The notes under the pieces: generated by a model
Seen by the model: the letters and a program-made list of their open reading frames with translations, nothing else
Told to the model about the DNA's origin: nothing
Databases searched by the model: none
Shown here: one piece after another, positions 1-11,367 of the stretch
Position numbering within the stretch: the stretch's first letter is position 1
How the letters are laid out: every line of letters starts with the position of its first letter
Translations under genes and position numbers: made by a program
Source of the DNA: Leucocoprinus leucothites
Taxonomy: Eukaryota; Basidiomycota; Agaricomycetes; Agaricales; Agaricaceae
DNA: 64,000 nt
Direction: 5' to 3'
Assembly: GCA_013368445.1 (NCBI GenBank)
Contig: JAACJO010000016.1
Coordinates: 372,001 to 436,000 of the forward strand

Positions 1-147
1 TTATTTCTACGTGAGTTCAGGGGCTATTTTGCAGAGGTGAAGGCAATGGGCATACAAGTTGGGTTCCACTTACGGGATTTTTACGGACTCCCTGAGCCGG
101 TGAGTTATCTTTTGCTCAATTGGTCTCACTTGCTCACGGAAATGTAG
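1..147 (+). CDS. 3' end of an unidentified gene (partial)
   Basis: Frame 1 is open from the first base of the window to a TAG at 145-147 and gives about 48 residues. They include FLREFRGYF, a GFHLRDFYGLPEP stretch and a hydrophobic tail. A possible donor (GTGAGT) directly follows the PEP codons, so the last part could be intron and the true end could differ. I do not recognise the family. The rest of the gene lies outside the window. Confidence 0.35.
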   Translation, partial: LFLREFRGYFAEVKAMGIQVGFHLRDFYGLPEPVSYLLLNWSHLLTEM

Positions 148-431
148 AGGAAGAAACGCCTTGGAATATTCTGATTATTTTAATCCTCGTTAATCAAAGT
201 GTGACACCTAGCTTAGTATTACTTCCGTATCACATAGTGGAACCGATAAAATGGAGCTGGAACGCTACAGATAAAGCGCCGTCCGCCATATGGATGTCCT
301 AGTCGGACCTGTGTTCAGCGGGCACGAGATAGAATTCATTTAATGGCCAATATATTAAGTTACTGAGTAAGAAGATCGCGGAACTGGCGTAGAGGCGATT
401 ATACTCGGACATATTCTCGAGTTGTCTACAT

Positions 432-1000
432 TCACTGAGGGGCTGCTTTCTCAAAACTGAATATCTGCTTTGGGTTTCCTGCTTGGAGCTTAGTGACTGA
501 AATCAATTTCTACAAACAAGCTAAAGAATATCCTATTTTCTCAAAGGGTGAAAGACTTACCTCTCCAGTTTGGGGTGGTGCATCCTCATCCGATACCGTC
601 CATACGTCATTGGAATTCTCGGGATGACATATACTGAATAGGATAGGATATGCAGTGAGTGGTATTCCGGGAGAGAAGAATATCAGACGTACAGGTATTG
701 ATCCTCAGAACCAGCTGGCTTCAAATTCCATTCCACGATTTTGCCGCCGACTTCGTCTACAACAACAGCGACTACTTCGTTTGAATTGTCACGAAGACCA
801 GTAGATACTCCCAGTGCCTTTATAAAATACCCTCTTTCCCCAGTATCTACGTTAAGAGTCGGTGGAAGAGGCTGGATCTCGACGTTTGGGAGGGTCATAA
901 TGACTTTCGGAAGCAGTGACATGTCCTCAAGGTAATAGCGGCCAATCGGGGAGCTCGTTTCCAGACTCGAAATCCTGTAGACTCCTGGCTCGATAGTCAT
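432..1000 (-). CDS. Cospin-like serine protease inhibitor (family I66)
   Basis: Three exons were read on the minus strand: 1000-693, 633-561 and 509-432, with introns of 59 and 51 nt. The protein is about 152 aa, has no signal peptide, and starts with an EPGVYRISS strand followed by IGRYYLEDMSLLPKVI. That is the signature of the mushroom beta-trefoil inhibitors of family I66 (Coprinopsis cospin), which are cytosolic inhibitors of trypsin-like proteases thought to defend fruiting bodies. The last exon ends in KAAPQ. The second ATG of the frame (1000) was chosen over the one at 1066 because the family fold begins right after it. The gene faces the Rap1-like gene across a gap of about 100 bp. 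Family assignment rests on recognition, not on a search. Confidence 0.75.
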
Positions 1001-1103
1001 GGCAGTCAGATGAAGCTCGCGGGAATTGTGGGGGTGGCTTGATAAAGGGAGAGCTGCCCTTCCCATGAGGTCCTGCTAGCTCGGATCGATAATCTGGGCT
1101 ACT

Positions 1104-4100
1104 ATGTCGTCATCTCATGATTATGACATGCGTTGCCCCACAATGAATTCAAAAGTACGCAGTCAACGGAAAGGTGACATATGGGCTGATGTTTGCACCT
1201 CTGGAACGGGACAGCGGGAGGAGCTCGAAACCACAAACCAGTAAATCGCGAGCTCCGAAATCTGATCCATCATAGTGGCTGTGCCCGCGGATCACGTGCA
1301 AGGAACTGCTTCATTGAGCACGGCGCGACTGTAAGTAAGACGCGTTTGCCGTCAACCGCGACTGCAAAACCATCATGTCTGGGTATGTCTACAATTTTTT
1401 TTTACTAGGAACTTGGCCTGACGGTGGAGCTCTATGACCAGTTACACAGCAAAAGAAGAAGATTACCTGTGTAATTACATTGCTGAGGCTCGGCCAAACG
1501 AAACAGGACGCCAGGGAAACACTATCTACAGAGCTCTCGTCGAGAATGTACGTTCATTCGAGCATATCACACTTTGCAGCCGCTGAAGTTCTCGATATAG
1601 TTGGACAAATGGCCTTGGGCTAAAACGCACAGCTGGCAAGGATGGCGCGAGCGTTATAGGACGCATAAGGAAGAGTTTGACCGGAAGATCAGAAAGATAC
1701 AAAAAGCTCGGGGAATTGACCCAAACAATGTTGAACAAACTCCACCACAGCCGAGGTAAGTCTGCTCTTATCCCAAGCCTAAGGAAGACTCGTAAACCTT
1801 ATAACTTCTAATAGCCAGAGAGCCGTGTTTACAGATACCGAAGACAAACTTCTGGTCAAGTACCTTGCGAGGTATAATCCGCAATTGCGAGGACGAAATG
1901 GCAACGACGTGTACAAGAGACTGGTACAGAATGTGTGCGGACTTGATATATCCATCTCCTCATTGCTGATATTCCTATAGGAGGATGGCAAATGGAACTG
2001 GAGTCGAACGCATTCCTGGCACTCTTGGCGTCACCGCTATGTTTCTCGACAGGATTCATTCGATCGCAAGATTGGCAGATATATTGAGCGGCACAATATT
2101 CCTATTCCCGAAACTCCCAGACCAATAGCTCGTGATCGCGACTCTGGACGCCCTGTGAAACGCCAGAGAATTGACGAGTTGGATGCACAGGAGGAACAAT
2201 TGGCCAATCTTGTCTTGTCTACCCCCGGTCTACAGGATGACACGCCTCGTGGCTCAAGAATCAAGGAAGAACCCACCGTCAAGGAGCCCGCTGTCAAGAT
2301 GGAGTCTATCAAGAGGGAGCCTTCGCCAGGCGTTGTTCAAGCTAATGGAGCGCGGTCAGCAATCACTCCAGAAACGGTCAAAGCCGAGGACGATGATAGT
2401 AGTGACGACAGCGAGGAGGATGACGAAAACAGACTTCCGCCTGGATCAGAGGATTATGATGGCGAGATATTTGAGGATGCCGAAGAAGACAAGGCTGAGA
2501 ATAGTGTAGTGCCTCAACAAAGAGACGTGAACGGCGATGACGGAGATGATGAAAATCTGGATATCGATCCAGATCTCGTCATTCCGAGCAAACGTCGAAC
2601 CGACAGTCCCCAGCACGTCCAAGAGTCGGCAAATGACCAATCCAAGATCTCAATCCCGGTCACGTACGTTTTTATTTTATTTTCCTGTAAATTACCCTTT
2701 GCTAACCGCTCCTGTCCATCTTCTAGAGAAGAAGATGGAGCGCTCAGGTCCCCTCCGAAATCATCTCCACTCAAACCACCAGTCAAGTCTCGTCCTCGCA
2801 TCAATCACAATACCTTCACGCTCGCATCACAGTCAAGGCGCCGTGTTGATGATCCCTTCGAAGATTCCCCACCACCGCCTGCAAAACAGGAACGAACGCT
2901 GCCCATTGCACAGAAACATCTGCCAGCTTATAAGGAAGGCCCTTATGGCAATCGCCTAAACGGTACACGGTCCAAAAAGGCGGATGAAAGTTCGACAGAG
3001 GATAGTGATACGGAGGTTGGCAATGCAAAGACGACGTGGCCACCAATGCGAAAGAGGATGAAGGCCCTGGAAGCACCACAAGAGAGCGAGGTCAAAGGGG
3101 GTAATGAAGCCGATGTTAAGCCTCAGGCTGCTGAGAAACGTCGGCGAGAAAAAGGAAAGGCGAAAGCAAATGAAGGAGCTCTTGATCGGGAAGCAGAGCC
3201 TCAGGAAATTGTTCAAAACACAACAGAAATCTCATCATTTCTTCCTGAGGAAGTGCTTGGCCCTACAAAACCTCGAACCTTGAACCAAAACGGTTTTGCT
3301 CAAAATATACCTGAGCCTGGACCAAGTCGAATCACACCACGTACGTTGAACTCGAAATCTGTCATTTTCTTGGTATTTCTAACTACTTATCATCCGCTTT
3401 TCAGTAAAACGAAGAAAAACAGACATCTTCGCCCCTACCCCACGTTCAGTCAGATCCTCGGCCCTCAAATGCCACTCAACCGGCAGCACCCCTGATCCCA
3501 ACACCACGAACGACGTGACCAGTCTAATTACCAGCCGCCCTAGCACTCGTACTATCAACCTCCGCCATGAGCTCGCTAACAGGAGTCTTAATCAACCTAT
3601 ACGACGCCCCTCCTCTCGAGCCTCCTATGCCTCTCACACATCAGGCATTTCAGAGGAAGATGTTTTAACTCTTCAAGAGATGGGCATCCAAATGGCTGTC
3701 CAGAAGCTGTCGCAGGAATTTGGGTTCACTGAAGCTGTGGTGCACAAGTTGTGGAATGACTTGAAGAGCTTGCGCCTCCTGAGGGAAGTTCTGACGGATA
3801 TGAAGGAGGGCGCAGAACGGAGTATGAGCGACTGGATTGAAAGAGCTTCTGTGCGCTTATCTAAAAGCGTTAGTCGTAGCCCTACAACATCAAAACGCGA
3901 ACCTATGCCTGTAGTTCGGTATATCTCTTTATCCGCTAGACCCAGTATCGAGCCTCCAAGCGCACACGGATCCTCTACCTCAGCTAAGCGACATCGTCGA
4001 CGGTCTAGGTCCAGTACTGGTCATCCCGGGAGTAGAAGTCTGGAGATTACACCTGTGGATCCTCGTGATGCTTCTGCGGCGATGGAGGTGGGGTATGAGC

Positions 4101-4840
4101 CGTTGACGGGGACGAGAGCGGGGAAATACACCAGGTTGGTTAAGTTGGGCAGGGAGGATGAGGCGCTGAAGAGAGAGCAGAGGAGGGTTAGTAATGTTGC
4201 ATATTCTCCGAGGAGGGGAGAAAAGCAACACGAGGCGGACTTCAGAGAAAGGCAGGTGGTGGAAGGTGAGGCTGATGATGGAGGAGATGCAGAGGCAGAG
4301 GTTGAAGATGAGGTCGAGATTGAGATTTGGGATGAGGAGGACGAGGACGAGGATCAGAATGAAGAACAGGATGAGGAGATGCTCGATGTGCAGGATGGAG
4401 ACGATGCAATAGAGGAGGCTCCGAGGGAGGCGCACCCGGACGTTTCCGAAGACCACGATATGGACGTAGATTCTCCACCAGAACAACCCCCGAGCAATCA
4501 CAATCGGCAGCAGAAACAAGAGCGCGAGCGCGATGAGGATGACGGGGAGGAACATCAGCATAACCAAACTCAGGAGAATGAGGTTCAGGACGATAGAGAG
4601 CGATCCGACGATGAGCTCGAAGACGAGGAGCTTATTAGCATTAAATCAGGATCTCCCGGAGATGAAGGTGAAGTCGAGGCATTAGTTCAGACACGGAGTG
4701 ATGCTGAGAGGTGGAAGGAGGTGGAACATCGCTTTCTTGCGGCAAATCGCCAAATAGTCAAGGAATTGAGAGATATTGAGAAGGATTTCAACCCCAGTTT
4801 TATGATGAAGTGGATTGGAGCGCAAGTTTCTGTCATCTGA
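1104..4840 (+). CDS. rap1: Rap1-like telomere protein with two Myb domains
   Basis: Supported exons are roughly ...-1547, 1601-1755, 1815-1932, 1981-2663, 2727-3340 and 3405-4840. Two Rap1-type Myb repeats are clear, each split by an intron at the same place. The first reads from YTAKEEDYLCNYI to THSWQGWRERY. The second reads from FTDTEDKLLVKYL to THSWHSWRHRY. A long acidic and basic disordered middle follows, then a helical segment around LQEMGIQMAVQKL (3660-3830) that resembles the Rap1 C-terminal (RCT) protein-interaction domain. A very acidic tail (4260-4640) and a short final helix end the protein. Rap1 binds or bridges telomeric DNA and shelterin partners in the nucleus. The N-terminus is unresolved: ATG 1104 is a guess, and a segment reading FIEHGATVSK near 1310 may be part of a BRCT domain, but I could not join exons upstream of 1430 cleanly. 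Confidence 0.75.
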
Positions 4841-5098
4841 TAGACTTTGTTACATCCCTTGCTTTTATTTTTTAATGATTGCTTTGTGTTGCCTGTGATG
4901 TCGAATAATCTAAGAGCTACCGAGACCAAAAAGGACAGTCAGCAGCTTTTGATGAGGAACTCGCCAGTGACAGTAATAAGATGGTACGTATGTAATTGGT
5001 GATTGATGATGGATCATGCAATACCACGTGATTAACCCGCGGGTCCAGCAAAATACAAGACCTGCCCATGGATCCTCAGTGCCCTACACCAATCATTG

Positions 5099-5121
5099 TC
5101 CCCTTCGGGGTGACATACGAA

Positions 5122-5152
<31 letters not shown>

Positions 5153-5217
5153 GGCCCCTGCACAAGGATGACACGCTTTTCCGGAGTGGTAGACCTACGG
5201 GTCTCAATATTTATTTT
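5099..5217 (+). ncRNA. U6: U6 spliceosomal snRNA
   Basis: The sequence contains the nearly invariant U6 core: a 5' CCCC-TTCG-GGG hairpin (5100-5110), the ACAGAGA box that pairs with the 5' splice site, the AGC triad, and the internal stem-loop region ending in GGATGACACGC (5167-5176). U6 is the catalytic snRNA of the spliceosome and is made by RNA polymerase III. The 3' part after ACACGC departs from the usual AAATTCGTGAAGCG and contains an early TTTT (5177-5180). I placed the end at the TTATTTT run near 5211-5217, so the 3' boundary is uncertain. No clear TATA box or B box was found. Identity as U6 is near certain; whether this copy is functional is not. Confidence 0.9.
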
Positions 5218-5327
5218 GCTCCTTTCTCCCTTCAAGTTTCATTTTCTAGTTCTGGTCTATCAAGATCCTACACTCAACATTTTCCGATACTTGTATGTGG
5301 ACATGCAAGTCCATAATAAATCGTTAT

Positions 5328-6246
5328 TTAATCCCTTAAATGTAGCCGCATATAAAGGTCCTCTACTTTGGCTCCAAAGGCAGAGATATCATATCGTTTT
5401 TCCTCAACCCACCCATGCTTTTTGTACAGTTCAATAGCTGGGCCTTGCACGGTTGACGTTGTCAGGTAAATAGATGGCAAGTTGTAAGCTTTAGCATGTG
5501 CCATAACAGCCTTAATGACCGTGGCTGCTATTCCGCGACGAGTATGACAGTTTGATACGACCATTCGCCGAAGCACGGCTTTGCTCTTGCCGTCCCCTCG
5601 TACAATATCTGTCATATATTGTTGAACATTAACAGCCGGCAAATTAAACAACAAAGGAATCTACTGACCAAGCCCACCGCAGCCTGCCAACTCTGTCTTT
5701 CCGGAGACCCGATGAGTTGCTTCAACAACCCAGAATCCCCGCGGTCCTGACGGTTCTAGCTCCAGTCCTTTTTCGCCTTCATTATCTCCCTTGACTTCAT
5801 TGACTGGAACCAACATATAGTGTTTGGCTAAATCGGCAAGGTCTTCCTTCACGTTCCATCTCATGATAGATAAGATCATTCGGAAAGCCAACCAAAACTG
5901 TAGCAATGTAGCTCCAATGGCGGCCAAGGAGATGATTTTACCCAGGGTTGGATGTCGAATCCATATTGCTGCACCAAGGATCGAGGTTAGGTACATAATT
6001 TTTGTGGTAGTGCTTTTCGCAACAAGTTTGAGGAACGAGATAAGGGGCGCATGGGCTATCGGTCACAGTGAACCTCGGGTTATGGCGTTTGATGGGATGG
6101 GGCATAGAATACGTACGCTGCCAAACCATAACATTGAGGTACAATGCTTGTACCGCTTTATTGTCCCCAGCGTGGTACAGCCGAAGGCGATAGTCAAATT
6201 CAGATGATGAGAACTGTTCCGAATTTGATGTTTGTTGAGAAGGCAT
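5328..6246 (-). CDS. GNAT-family N-acetyltransferase with membrane segment (copy A)
   Basis: Exons 6246-6117, 6055-5669 and 5608-5328 give 265 aa. The N-terminal strand YRLRLYHAGD is the first GNAT strand. It is interrupted by a hydrophobic block (about residues 60-105, from MYLTSILGAAIW to FRMILSIM) that looks like two membrane-spanning helices. The core GNAT motifs follow: motif A RRMVVSNCHTRRGIAATVI (acetyl-CoA binding, with an R-R-G-I-A loop) and motif B, with IYLTTS and ELYKKHGWVEEKR. This layout, with a membrane hairpin inside an acetyltransferase, resembles the NAT8-like group and fungal relatives; the substrate is unknown. The gene is one of two tandem copies with identical exon lengths. 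Confidence 0.85.
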
Positions 6247-7006
6247 GGCGTAACAGGATCCACGATCGAAAGCTGAGAGGAGAACTTGGATGTGAGATGC
6301 AAGATGAGATGCTAATTTGGACCATCTGGTGAGTCATTTCCATGTTATATCCTTGAAGGGAATTGGAGCTACGCCTCGAAGTTTTAAGCTGACGTTGCCT
6401 CCACCAGATTCGGCAGGGGCGCGGTAGAGATTGGTAAGGATTGGGATTAAAATAAGTTTATCAAGCTAATATGTTTCCTGACAGAGGCAGCGCCTATTAG
6501 ACACATTCAGATGACCCAAACCATGCTTCAGCAGCTTCTATAATTGACTCATCGTAGCTGCTTACAAGCTTTGCTATATAACTTACTAGAGCAAATTGGC
6601 CCAATCCGATCTCTCTTTTATATATAAAAAACCTAAGGTAAATACCCAAGGGCTGAATGGAGATTTTTCGGGAATGTGATCAGCGGAAAATCCAGGACAC
6701 CGTTTGGTGTTGAGACCAAATCCCAACTGTTCCGAGTCAGTCGGCTTCTCTAAATCATCTTTCCTTAAGAGAGCCGTGTCCCACACGACTTTTTTTACCT
6801 CATGAAACCTAACCCACTGGCACCTCCCAAAATCAGATTGTATCAAAAGCCGAGCCATTCTCTTTTTCTCGCGCATTTTTCAACTGCATCCAACCTCGTC
6901 TTGTTATATCGAGAGGACAGTTATCGAATATGTTCAAGAATATGCGGGTCTAGTCTCCGACTGGTAGCTTGTTCAGGCTTCAAAGCTCAGTCATCCTTGA
7001 GCTTGA
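5334..7006. repeat. Tandem segmental duplication, unit A
   Basis: Left copy of a direct duplication of about 1.7 kb (partner 7081-8770). Similarity covers the whole acetyltransferase gene and about 750 bp upstream of it. Shared non-coding landmarks include the CCTTAAATGTAGCCGCATATA-type start, GTAGAGATTGGTAAGGATT near 6425, the 'gactcatcgta' block near 6545 and CTTCAAAGCTC near 6980. Edges are approximate. Confidence 0.85.
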
Positions 7007-7075
7007 GGCCGGTGCGTAAATTAATAATTAAGCATTAATCTAGCTAATTAAGTAGTGGTTGTTGTTAAGAAGTGG

Positions 7076-7987
7076 CTACTCCTTTAAATGTAGCCGCATA
7101 TAAACGATGGATGCATTTGTTCCAAAGGTGGGCATCTCTTGTCTTCTTTCCTCGACCCATCCATGCTTCTTGTACAGTTTGATAGCCGGACTTTGCAAGC
7201 TTGATGTTGATAAATAGATAGATGGTAAGTTGTGGGATTTAGCATGCGCCACAATGGCCCCGATGACCATGGCTGCTATTCCACGACGAGTATGACGGCT
7301 CGATACAACCATTCGTCGAAATTCGGCTTCACTTGTGTCGCCCTTTTGAATAATATCTGGCAAATATCGTTAAACATGATTAGGTTGTAAATCAAACAGA
7401 AAAAGAATTTACTGACCGAGTCCACCGCAGCCTGCCAACTCTGTCTTTCCCGTTGCCCGATGGGTTGCTTCGACAATCCAGAATCCCCGTGGTCCTGATG
7501 CTTGCAGCTCCAGTTCTTTTTTACTCTCATTATCGCTCCCGACTTTGTTGACTGGGACCAGCATATAGTGTTCCGCTACATCGGCAAGGTCTTCCTTCAG
7601 GTTCTGCATCACGACAGACCAAACCATCCGAAAAGCAAATCCAAGTTGTAGCAATGCAGCTCCACCGGCGACCAAGGAGATAACTTGGCCCAGGGTTGGA
7701 TGCCGAACCCATATTGCAGCACCAAGGATCGAAGTCAGATAAATGACCTTGGCAATAGTTGTTGTTGCAACGAGTTTGAGGAACGACATGAGGGGCGCGT
7801 GGGCTATTGATTGTATTGAGCTTCAGATACTCACGTTCGACAAGATGGAACACGTACGCTGCCAAATCATGGCGTTGAGGTATAATGCCTGTACCTCTTT
7901 GCTATCCCCAGGACGGTACAACCGAAGACGATAGTCAAATTCGGATGATGGGGACCGCTTCGAATTTGATGTTTGTTGAGTTGACAT
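7076..7987 (-). CDS. GNAT-family N-acetyltransferase with membrane segment (copy B)
   Basis: Exons 7987-7858, 7803-7417 and 7356-7076 give 265 aa with the same exon lengths and intron phases as copy A. The N-terminus reads MSTQQTSNSKRSPSS, then YRLRLYRPGD. The membrane hairpin (from VIYLTSILGAAIW to MVWSVVM) and the acetyl-CoA loop RRMVVSSRHTRRGIAAMVI are intact, as is LYKKHGWVEERR. Both copies are open and most differences keep the chemistry, which suggests both are selected. The start was chosen by alignment with copy A. Substrate unknown. Confidence 0.85.
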
Positions 7988-8770
7988 GGTGTAACAGGAT
8001 CCACGATCGAAGACTGAAAGGAGGGTGCGGAGTATGAGATGCTAGATGAAATGATGACTTGGACCATCCGAGTCGTTTCCATGTTCAAGTTATATCTTTA
8101 AAAAGTCGAAGGGAAATGGGGCTACGTGAGCTGACGTTGCCTCCATCAGAGTCGGCTGGGGCGCAGTAGAGATTGGTAAGGATTAGAATAAAACTATTGA
8201 GTTGATATGTTTTGGGCCTGACGGAGGTGATGCTTATTAGACACACCTGGATGACCTGAATCATGATTCAGCGGTTTCTACAGTTGACTCATCATAATTA
8301 TTCATGAGCTTTGCGAAGGAACTTAGCAGCGCAATTTGGGCCACCCCGGTCTCTTTTGTAAAAAAACTTAGGGTAAATACCCGAAGGCCGGATGGAGATA
8401 TGTTGGGAACGTATTCAGCGAAAAATCCAGGAACTGTTTGGTGAGATTTGGTGTTGACACTGGATCTCAACTGTTCTAGGTCAGTCGTAAAGTGCCTTTC
8501 CTTGAAGAGAACCGTGTCCCACACGGCTTTTTACCTCAACAAACCTAACCCACCAGCGTCCCGCAAAGTAAGATTGAACCAAAAGCCGTGCCATATCCTT
8601 TCCTAACGCTCTGCAGGGCTCAATGCATGTCCAACCGCATCTGGTTCCGTCTTGTTTTATCGAGAGGGCGACTGTCGAATATGTTTAGGAAGAACCAGGA
8701 CTGGTCTAGAAGTCAATCCCGCCTGGTAGCTTTCTGAAACTTCAAAGCTCGGCCATCCTTGAGATTGATC
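7081..8770. repeat. Tandem segmental duplication, unit B
   Basis: Right copy of the duplication. Start codons of the two genes are 1741 bp apart and stop codons 1748 bp apart. Similarity ends around CTTCAAAGCTCGGCCATCC near 8740-8765. The spacer between units (7007-7080) is AT-rich and unduplicated. Confidence 0.85.
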
Positions 8771-9230
8771 ACCACATCCGAAATCCTGGAAAAAGCTTGG
8801 AATCTCCGTATTCAGACATTCATTTGACGTCGGATTACCAGTCGGCCGCAGGCACTGCTATGGTTTCGACTTGGGAGGCGCGCCCGGCGCGTGGACGTTT
8901 TTTTGAAGCTGAGTATCAGTGTAGGAGAACTATGGTTCGATTTTAATCATAGTAAAAAATCATGTCGAGTGTCGAGACTGCAGGCTTTAAGCTCCAGCCT
9001 TCAGGTTACCAGGGTGTGGATGGCGTGTTCAGGGCCTTCTCGGCTTCGGGGCTATCGCCGAAATATGGATAGTCTATTCTAATTTTAGACTTTCGGATCA
9101 GGATGGACCCAAGCCGATCCCTACGGCAGAAGGTAAACGCACCAGCCATTTTGGTTCTCACAGCGCATCCTTTATCTTGAACGCATGACCTCGACGTTAG
9201 GACTCCTCTCTTCCTGCGCTCTCGTGGTAG
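8771..9230. other. Intergenic, no gene seen
   Basis: Upstream region of the MFS transporter. It contains an AscI-like GGCGCGCCCGGCGCG GC-rich patch near 8877. I saw no supported ORF, RNA or TATA box. Confidence 0.4.
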
Positions 9231-11367
9231 ATGTCAGAGAAATTGTCCATTGAGGAATCGCCTGCACCTCCTCCTCCGGAAACTTCAACATCACAAGAGA
9301 TAAATCACGACCTTCATCATGCTAATGACTTCATCGACCTGAAAAACACTCTCTCGAAGCGGGAGAAATGGTTCATAGTGATTCTCATTGCATCATCCGC
9401 TTTCTTCAGGTGAAAGTTTTTGCCCTCTCTTACCTCCATGTTCTGACTCCAGGTTTTAGCCCCTTCACTGCAAATATCTATTTCCCCGCGATACCCACCA
9501 TTGCAAGGGCATTCAAGAAACCAATCGAGTTGATAAACTTGTCGGTATGGGAGTCACCCTCAGTGGCCTCTCGTGTTATTAACCGTACTCCACAGGTGAC
9601 AGTTTATGTGGTTCTTCAGGGGACGTGTGAGTCTGCTATCTTAATTTACAACCTCCTCTCACCAAGGTCCCAAAAATAGCTCCAATGTTCTGGGGAACGA
9701 TGTCAGACAACATGGGACGCCGACCAATAGCGGCAGCTTGTCTCCTACTTTTGATCCTATCATGCGTGGGCCTGGCACTAGTTCCGGCGTCAGCCTACTG
9801 GCTTCTTATGCTTTTACGCTGCATCCAGGCAGCTGGATCTGCTAGTACCCTTGCTATTGGTGAATCCTTTGGAACGATTAATCTAGGTATGAAGACGTAC
9901 TAAATCCGTGCTTCGTTACGTATAGGGGCAGGCGTTATATCGGACATCTCAACACCCGCAGAACGAGGTGGATTTTACGGTGTTTATGCTCTTGGACCAA
10001 TGGTAGGGACTTCAACTCATGCATGTAGCCGCCTAAATTTAACCAGACTTTAGGCCGGCCCTGCCCTTGGACCTGTTCTTGGAGGTATACTTACCCAAGG
10101 GTTGGGGTGGAGGTGTGTCGTATATGACTTGTGATGGGTAAAAGCTGACAAACGAGGGTAGGGCTATTTTCTGGTTTTTGTGCATCGCTGTCTCATTATG
10201 CCTGGTCGTATTACTATTGTATTCATTCTATATTCCTTTGGTACCTTTGAGCTTACTGTGTTTATAGATTTCTCCCAGAAACACTACCGACTCGCCAGAG
10301 TCCACAATCAGGCCTAAAAATCCTCTATAAACCAGTTATTCCCATAATCGGGCTTAAACCTTCAATCATTGAACCGTCGACACCGCCAAAAATTGCCACC
10401 GTTGCTCTAGCAAGAAAATTTCAGAATCCTCTGCTCATTTTTGGGAGATACAACATCCTTCTATTACTTGTTATCAACGCGACCTCATTTGCTGTGTTTT
10501 TTGGCATTGTGACATCGTTATCCATTTTGTTCGAGCGTACGTATCCCTTCCTGAACGAGCTGCAGATCGGGTTCTGTTTCCTCTCGGCTGGTGGCACCAT
10601 GGCGGGGGGTACAGGCATTATTGGTAGAATCCTCGACTGGCGGTATAAAGTCGAGAAGAATCGTCTCCGTAGACGTTTACATGATGTCGGAGAACTGGAG
10701 AAGCGACTAGGGGAGGAATCAGTGAAAGAAGTTGATAAACTACCTGAATTTCCTCTAGAACGAGTGAGTCCATTTCGTACTTCCGGGCTAGGGAAATGAG
10801 ATTAAGTCAAAATTTGTAGGCGCGCCTTAGTTTTCTTCCAGCATCGATCTTCGTGATGGCTGGCTGCACTGCTGGATATGGATGGAGTTTGCAATTTGGA
10901 GCAAACCTTGCCGTTCCTCTCATTCTCCAGGCATTTAGTACGTTTATCATCGACTGACGCCACAGTTCACTCATGCAGATACACAGTCGGTCTTGTCTGT
11001 ATGGCGGTAATGAATGCAACAACCACGTTAATGATTGATTTGGCTCCTGGACAAGGTTCTGCTGTACAAGCTTGTGTGAGTACTATTGTTCGACCTCGTG
11101 GCACATGTGGTACTCATGTGGAGACCATAGAGTAACTTTGTACGGTGTGGCTTGAGTGCCGTGGTAATCACTATCATCCAGCCTATCATCAATGGCATTG
11201 GTGTAGGGTGGACATATGTCCTCTTTGCTGGCTTTGTTCTTACGTCTTTGCCTTGGTTTTATCTTGAAATAAGACTTGGTCCACGATGGAGGGCCATAGC
11301 TCCTGGCTCAAAGTCCTCTACTAGTGACACAACACGGAAGGGGGAGCTGGTTTCTGAAAACCCCTAG
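9231..11367 (+). CDS. MFS drug:H+ antiporter, QDR/DHA1-like
   Basis: Eleven exons (9231-9409, 9460-9544, 9596-9626, 9680-9886, 9926-10002, 10054-10112, 10162-10218, 10268-10763, 10820-10937, 10987-11075, 11131-11367) total 1635 nt, or 544 aa. After a polar N-terminus comes TM1 with SPFTANIYFPAIP, typical of the DHA1/QDR group. Motif A reads GTMSDNMGRRPI (canonical G-x-L-S-D-x-x-G-R-R-P). Motif C reads GPALGPVLGG in TM5. A large cytosolic loop lies after TM6, followed by six more TM helices and a short hydrophilic tail. Such plasma-membrane proton antiporters export drugs, toxic compounds or organic cations; the substrate cannot be told from sequence. All exons splice in phase, so the gene looks intact. 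Confidence 0.88.

Noticed and set aside
3980..4567. 195-codon minus-strand ORF opposite the Rap1-like gene
   Set aside because: It mirrors the acidic GAG/GAT-rich tail of the real gene; its Leu/Ile-rich product is a codon shadow.
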